This document shows, one piece after another, positions 6,353-10,172 of a stretch of DNA of 10,172 nucleotides. The notes beneath the pieces were generated by a model, which was given only the letters and a program-made list of their open reading frames with translations, searched no databases and was not told where the DNA came from. Positions within the stretch are counted from its first letter, which is position 1, and every line of letters begins with the position of its first letter. This stretch comes from JBFGRM01 sp041563675 (lineage in GTDB: Bacteria; Nitrospirota; Nitrospiria; Nitrospirales; Nitrospiraceae), in the NCBI GenBank assembly GCA_041563675.1, contig JBFGRM010000074.1, forward strand, positions 1 through 10,172. The letters run 5' to 3'. The position numbers and the translations under genes were made by a program.

Positions 6353-7144
6353 ATGAAGAGCAGAATTCTGGCATCGCTCGATCACATCGAAGCGGACGAG
6401 CAGGTTCGCATTTTCTACGCCTGCGAATCGGGAAGCCGCGCCTGGGGCTTCGCCTCTCGGGACAGCGACTATGACGTACGATTCCTCTACGTCCACCATC
6501 CCAACTGGTACCTGTCCGTCGACCTGGAGCACAAGCGGGACGTCATCGAGCGGCCGATCGTCGAGCGCCTGGACGTGAACGGCTGGGATTTTCGGAAGGC
6601 GCTGCTCCTGCTGCGCAAATCGAACCCGCCCTTGCTGGAATGGCTCGATTCGCCGATCGTGTATCGGGACCAGTACGACATCGTGGACGTCGTGCGGAAG
6701 CTGGTGCCCAAGGCCTACTCCCCGGTCGCCTGCCTGCACCACTACCTGCACATGGCGCAGGGCAACCTGCGGGAGTACCTGCAGGGGGAGACGGTCTGGA
6801 CCAAGAAGTATTTTTACGTCCTGCGCCCGATACTGGCGATCCGCTGGATCGAGCGGGGGTATGGCGTGGCCCCGACGGAGTTCAACAAGCTCGTCGAGCG
6901 CCTGGTCGAGGACGAGGCCCTGCGGCGGGACATCAAGAAGCTGATGGAGCGAAAGCGGAGCGGGGACGAGCTGGACCGGGGCCCGCGGGTCGCGGTGATC
7001 AGCGATTTCATCGAGGGCGAGATCGCGCGACTGGAGCAGGTGCGCTGGGGGAAGAAGGATGCGATGATCCCGGTGGAAATGCTGAATGACGTGTTCCGCC
7101 TGGCCTTACACCGGGTCTGGGAAGGCGGCGGGTATGCGGCTTGA
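6353..7144 (+). CDS. RlaP/YcgL-type nucleotidyltransferase
   Basis: A 263-aa protein of the DNA polymerase beta nucleotidyltransferase superfamily, matching the PF10127/COG3541 family (RlaP; YcgL-like). Members are predicted to transfer nucleotides to RNA ends and in some genomes sit beside RNA ligases. The active site is visible: GSRAWGF (27-33), then SRDSDYDVRF (35-44), giving the helix-turn Gly-Ser and metal-binding D39 and D41. The rest is helical, with a basic region near 205-220 (KKLMERKRSGDEL). The ATG at 6353 has GGGGAGG seven bases upstream; a TTG eight codons earlier lacks such a site. Its stop lies within the first codons of cca, so the two are translationally coupled. The exact substrate is unknown in most of the family, and no RNA ligase is in the window. 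Confidence 0.82.
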   Translation: MKSRILASLDHIEADEQVRIFYACESGSRAWGFASRDSDYDVRFLYVHHPNWYLSVDLEHKRDVIERPIVERLDVNGWDFRKALLLLRKSNPPLLEWLDSPIVYRDQYDIVDVVRKLVPKAYSPVACLHHYLHMAQGNLREYLQGETVWTKKYFYVLRPILAIRWIERGYGVAPTEFNKLVERLVEDEALRRDIKKLMERKRSGDELDRGPRVAVISDFIEGEIARLEQVRWGKKDAMIPVEMLNDVFRLALHRVWEGGGYAA

Positions 7145-8540
7145 CGTCGCGGTTCCGAACCAAACCCTGGCCTCCGCGCTGGCCACCATCTGCGAGCTGG
7201 CCACCCGGGCGGGAGGGCGGCCGTTGCTGGTCGGGGGCTGCGTGCGGGACGCGGTGTTGGGGCTCCCCCTGCATGATCTCGACATCGAGGTGTTCGGGCT
7301 TGCGCCGGAGCGGCTGCGGGCGCTCATCGGCTCGCGCTATCCGCTCGAGGAAGTGGGGCGCGCCTTTCCGGTGCTGAAGCTCCACGGGATGCCGGTGGAC
7401 GTCTCCATTCCCCGCTGCCGGTCGGGCTCGGCCACCGGCCACGCATCGCTGGAGGCGCAATGTGATCCGGGGATGAGCGTCGAGGAGGCGGCCTCCCGTC
7501 GTGATTTCACGATCAACGCCATGGCCTGGGACCCGGCCAGTCGTGAGGTGCTCGATTCGTTCGGGGGGCTGCGCGACCTGGAGACGCGCGTGCTCCGGCA
7601 CACGTCGGACAAATTCGTGGAGGACCCGCTGCGCGTCCTGCGCGGCATGCAGTTCGTGGCACGGTTCGATCTGACGGTCTCTCGAGACACGGTTGCGCTT
7701 TGCCGCTCGTTGACGATCGAGAGGATCCCCGCCGAACGACTGTTTGAGGAATGGAAAAAACTCCTCCTGCGAGGGCGGCGACCGTCACGGGGCCTGGAGT
7801 TTTTGGCCGACTCGGGGTGGACGCGGTTCTTTCCCGAGCTGGAACCCTTGCGGGGCTGTGCGCAAGAGCCCGACTGGCATCCCGAGGGCGATGTCTGGAT
7901 CCATACGCTCCACTGCCTCGACGCCTTCGCGAATGAACGGCTCGGAGACGAATGGGAGGACCTCGTTGTCGGGTTCGCGGTGCTGTGCCATGACTTCGGC
8001 AAGCCGGCGACGACACGGCGCGAGCGCGGCCGCATCACGTCCAAGGGGCATGAGCCGGCGGGGGAGGGGCCCACGCGCGCCTTCCTCGGCCGGCTCACCA
8101 ACCAGCGGGAGCTGGCCGATCAGGTGGTGGCGCTCGTCCTCACCCACCTGTGTCCCCAGGCCCTGTATGACGCGCGTGCCGGTGACAGCGCCATCCGCAG
8201 GCTGGCGCGTCAGATCGAACGCATCGACCGGCTCGTCCGGGTCGCCCGCTGCGACCAGATGGGGCGGCCGCCGCGCCCCTTCGACGGCTTTCCGGCGGGC
8301 GACTGGCTCCTCGCGCGGGCACAGGCGCTGGCGGTCGAGCGGTCCGCACCACAGCCGCTGGTCATGGGTCGGCACCTCCTGGAGCTGGGCCTCAGCCCCG
8401 GCCCCCGCATCGGAAAAGTTCTCGACGCCTGCTACGAAGCGCAGCTCGACGGCGCATTCTCCACGGTCGAGCAAGGGATCGAGCACGCGAAGGTCCTGCT
8501 TTCGCGTGAGGGTGAGTCCTGTGGAGGCCCAGCGAAGTAA
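7134..8540 (+). CDS. cca: CCA-adding tRNA nucleotidyltransferase with HD domain
   Basis: A class II tRNA nucleotidyltransferase (468 aa) that builds or repairs the 3'-CCA end of tRNAs without a template. Motif A is LVGGCVRDAVLG (32-43) with catalytic DLD (48-50) and a third carboxylate at D89. RRDFTINAM (122-130), EDPLRVLRG (163-171) and ERIPAERLFEEWKKLL (196-211) are the following conserved blocks. The segment EVGRAFPV (73-80) resembles QVGRDFPV of E. coli Cca, favouring CCA addition over poly(A) polymerase activity. An HD phosphohydrolase domain follows: H257, the HD pair 286-287 (CHDFGKP), H306 (KGHEPAG) and H338, as in the multifunctional E. coli enzyme, whose HD domain has 2',3'-cyclic phosphodiesterase and phosphatase activity. 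The ATG at 7134 has GGAAGG upstream and overlaps the preceding gene by 11 bases. Confidence 0.88.
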   Translation: MRLDVAVPNQTLASALATICELATRAGGRPLLVGGCVRDAVLGLPLHDLDIEVFGLAPERLRALIGSRYPLEEVGRAFPVLKLHGMPVDVSIPRCRSGSATGHASLEAQCDPGMSVEEAASRRDFTINAMAWDPASREVLDSFGGLRDLETRVLRHTSDKFVEDPLRVLRGMQFVARFDLTVSRDTVALCRSLTIERIPAERLFEEWKKLLLRGRRPSRGLEFLADSGWTRFFPELEPLRGCAQEPDWHPEGDVWIHTLHCLDAFANERLGDEWEDLVVGFAVLCHDFGKPATTRRERGRITSKGHEPAGEGPTRAFLGRLTNQRELADQVVALVLTHLCPQALYDARAGDSAIRRLARQIERIDRLVRVARCDQMGRPPRPFDGFPAGDWLLARAQALAVERSAPQPLVMGRHLLELGLSPGPRIGKVLDACYEAQLDGAFSTVEQGIEHAKVLLSREGESCGGPAK

Positions 8541-8588
8541 GGTCTTCCGACGCCAGGCGACAGTCGGACGAGTCGCTGATCACGGAGC

Positions 8589-8626
8589 CCTTCTCCCCCT
8601 CCGGGGGAGAGGGCCGGGGTGAGGAG
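8589..8626. repeat. REP-like palindromic intergenic repeat
   Basis: TCTCCCCC (8592-8599), a TCC loop and GGGGGAGA (8603-8610) form a perfect 8-bp stem, extendable to 11 pairs with one G-T pair (8589-8613). It is followed by CCGGGGTGAGG (8614-8624). The pattern of a CCCTCTCCC-type hairpin joined to CCGGGGTGAGG matches a dispersed element I know from many GC-rich genomes. The absence of a T run on either strand argues against an ordinary intrinsic terminator, although it could slow transcription between cca and zwf. The rest of the 140-base gap shows no gene. Confidence 0.6.
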
Positions 8627-8683
8627 GCCAAGGCGGGTCAGCTCATTCGGCGAATTTTTAAGAGACGATCTTAGAGGTATGTG

Positions 8684-10069
8684 ATGAAGGAATCGCAATC
8701 CGATGCCCTGGTCCTCTTCGGCGCGACCGGTGACCTGGCGTTCAAGAAGATCTTTCCGGCGCTGCATTCGATGGTCGCGCGAGGGCGCCTCACGGTGCCG
8801 GTCATTGGGGTGGCGAGGGAGGAGCGAGGCGCCGATGAGCTGCGAGCGCGGCTTCGCGCCAGCGTGGAGCAGTCCGGCGAGGGCCTCGATGAGCGGGCGC
8901 TGGCCCAGCTCTCGGAGCTGTTTCATTACGTGCACGGGGATTACAACGACGAGTCGACTTACGACCGCCTGCGGAAGGCCCTCGGAAAGGCGCGGCACCC
9001 GGTCTATTATCTCGCAATCCCTCCCAGCCTGTTCCCCAAGGTCGTCGAGTCGTTGGGTCGATCCGGCTGCGCCACCGACGCCCGCGTGGTGGTGGAGAAA
9101 CCCTTCGGCCGTGACCTGGCGTCGGCGCAGGAGCTGAACCGCACGCTTGCCCGGACCTTCGACGAGTCGGCCATCTTCCGGATCGATCATTACCTCGGCA
9201 AGGAATCGATCCAAAACATGCTGTATTTCCGCTTCGCCAACACCTTCCTGGAGCCCATCTGGAACCGCAATTTCGTGGACAGCGTCCAGATCACGATGGC
9301 GGAGAAGTTCGGCATCACGGGCCGCGGCCGATTCTACGAGGAAACCGGGGCGATTCGCGATGTGGTGCAGAACCACCTCCTCCAGACCGTCGCCAACCTG
9401 GCCATGGAAGCCCCCGTGGGTGTGGAGGGTGAGGCGCTGCGCGACGAGCGGGCGAAGGTGTTTCGCGGGATCCGCCCCCTGACCGGCCGCAGCCTCGTGC
9501 GGGGACAGTTCCGCGGCTATCGTGACGAGCAGGGGGTGGCCGCCGACTCACAGGTGGAGACCTTCGCGTCCATGCGGATCCATGTCGATTCCTGGCGGTG
9601 GCAGGGCGTGCCCTTCGTCATCCGGGCCGGCAAGTGCCTGCCGGCGACGGCGACCGAAGTGGTCGTCAGGCTGAAGCGGCCGCCCCAGGACGTGTTCGGG
9701 GAAACGCTGGCCGGCGGACCCAACTACGTGCGCTTTCGTTTGGGACCCGATCAGGTGGCGGTCGCGATCGGGGCCCGGGCGAAGGTCCCGGGAGAGCAGA
9801 TGAAAGGGGAGGAAATCGAGCTTTTCGTCTGCCGCCAGCAAGGGGACGAGATGGCGGCCTATGAGCGGTTGATCGGCGACGCGATGCTCGGTGACGCGAC
9901 GCTCTTCGCCAGGCAGGACGGCGTCGAGGCCGCGTGGCGCATCGTCGATCCCGTGCTGAAGATGAAGACCAAGGTCTACGAGTACGAGCCCGGCACGTGG
10001 GGCCCGAAGGAGTCGCAGACTCTCGTCTCGGACCTCGGCGGCTGGCACAATCCGAGCAACGGCGAGTAG
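8684..10069 (+). CDS. zwf: Glucose-6-phosphate 1-dehydrogenase
   Basis: Zwf (461 aa) oxidises glucose 6-phosphate to 6-phosphogluconolactone with NAD(P)+, opening the oxidative pentose phosphate pathway in the cytoplasm. The N-terminal Rossmann motif is FGATGDLAFKKIFPAL (12-27), differing from the commoner GASGDLAKRKL form. EKPFG (138-142), the substrate signature RIDHYLGKE (166-174, with H169) and the catalytic base H231 in QNHLLQ are all present, as is RAGKCLP further on. The length is slightly below the usual 480-500 aa but nothing essential is missing. The ATG at 8684 is preferred because AGAGG lies 6 bases upstream; the adjacent GTG at 8681 would leave only 3. Cofactor preference cannot be read with confidence. 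No pgl or gnd is visible in the window; the 103 bases after the stop hold nothing I can identify. Confidence 0.96.
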   Translation: MKESQSDALVLFGATGDLAFKKIFPALHSMVARGRLTVPVIGVAREERGADELRARLRASVEQSGEGLDERALAQLSELFHYVHGDYNDESTYDRLRKALGKARHPVYYLAIPPSLFPKVVESLGRSGCATDARVVVEKPFGRDLASAQELNRTLARTFDESAIFRIDHYLGKESIQNMLYFRFANTFLEPIWNRNFVDSVQITMAEKFGITGRGRFYEETGAIRDVVQNHLLQTVANLAMEAPVGVEGEALRDERAKVFRGIRPLTGRSLVRGQFRGYRDEQGVAADSQVETFASMRIHVDSWRWQGVPFVIRAGKCLPATATEVVVRLKRPPQDVFGETLAGGPNYVRFRLGPDQVAVAIGARAKVPGEQMKGEEIELFVCRQQGDEMAAYERLIGDAMLGDATLFARQDGVEAAWRIVDPVLKMKTKVYEYEPGTWGPKESQTLVSDLGGWHNPSNGE

Positions 10070-10172
10070 TGCAGGCTTTTCAGCATTGCCTCTCAATATT
10101 TCATGACGCCCTATCCGACGTTTGTACGGCATCCCCGTCATCTCTCCATGCCCATCCAGTGAGAAGCGAAAC

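Noticed and set aside
5962..6374. Small reading frames across the intergenic region on both strands
   Set aside because: No ribosome site, no motif, and overlapping one another in several frames; not enough to call a gene.
8592..8610. Intrinsic terminator after cca
   Set aside because: The stem is strong but no T run follows on either strand, and the flank matches a dispersed repeat instead.
8432..9376. 314-codon open frame on the minus strand opposite cca and zwf
   Set aside because: It spans two conserved plus-strand genes and an intergenic repeat, and has no recognisable family or ribosome site.
10070..10172. Start of a further gene or terminator after zwf
   Set aside because: Only 103 bases remain, with a 4-bp AGGC/GCCT pairing at most and no start codon with a ribosome site.

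Overview
The window is GC-rich bacterial DNA, judged by eye, with dense, standard-looking genes. The lineage cannot be fixed from sequence alone. The mix of HflK/HflC, an arsenic methylation and radical SAM pair, an HD-type CCA enzyme and zwf would suit Nitrospirota or a similar environmental lineage, but that is a low-confidence guess. Nothing looks phage-like or transposon-like, and I see no tRNA, rRNA or CRISPR array.

Layout: the genes form two divergent blocks around a 377-base intergenic region (5976-6352). The left block is entirely on the minus strand and reads, in transcription order, arsM (arsenite S-adenosylmethionine methyltransferase), arsR-type repressor, arsS (radical SAM enzyme of arsenosugar synthesis), a PiT-family phosphate permease, hflK and hflC. 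The arsM stop overlaps the arsR start, and arsS begins 13 bases after arsR, so arsM-arsR-arsS is very likely one operon. The permease follows after 77 bases containing a heptamer repeat. hflKC follows after 168 bases and is probably a separate unit.

The right block is on the plus strand: a RlaP/YcgL-type nucleotidyltransferase, a CCA-adding tRNA nucleotidyltransferase with an HD domain that overlaps it by 11 bases, a 140-base gap with a REP-like hairpin, and glucose-6-phosphate dehydrogenase (zwf).

How they work together: ArsM methylates trivalent arsenic. ArsS would transfer an S-adenosylmethionine-derived deoxyadenosyl group to dimethylarsenite, the first committed step toward arsenosugars. 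ArsR would repress the set until arsenite binds. The PiT permease could supply phosphate, or leak arsenate, in the same unit. No ArsB/Acr3 pump or ArsC reductase is visible. The RlaP-like protein belongs to a family linked to RNA repair, and its overlap with a CCA-end repair enzyme suggests a two-gene RNA 3'-end maintenance unit. HflK and HflC are membrane SPFH proteins that control FtsH proteolysis, and zwf feeds the oxidative pentose phosphate pathway. The arsenosugar operon and the RlaP-Cca pair are the most interesting parts; neither is demonstrably a new system.
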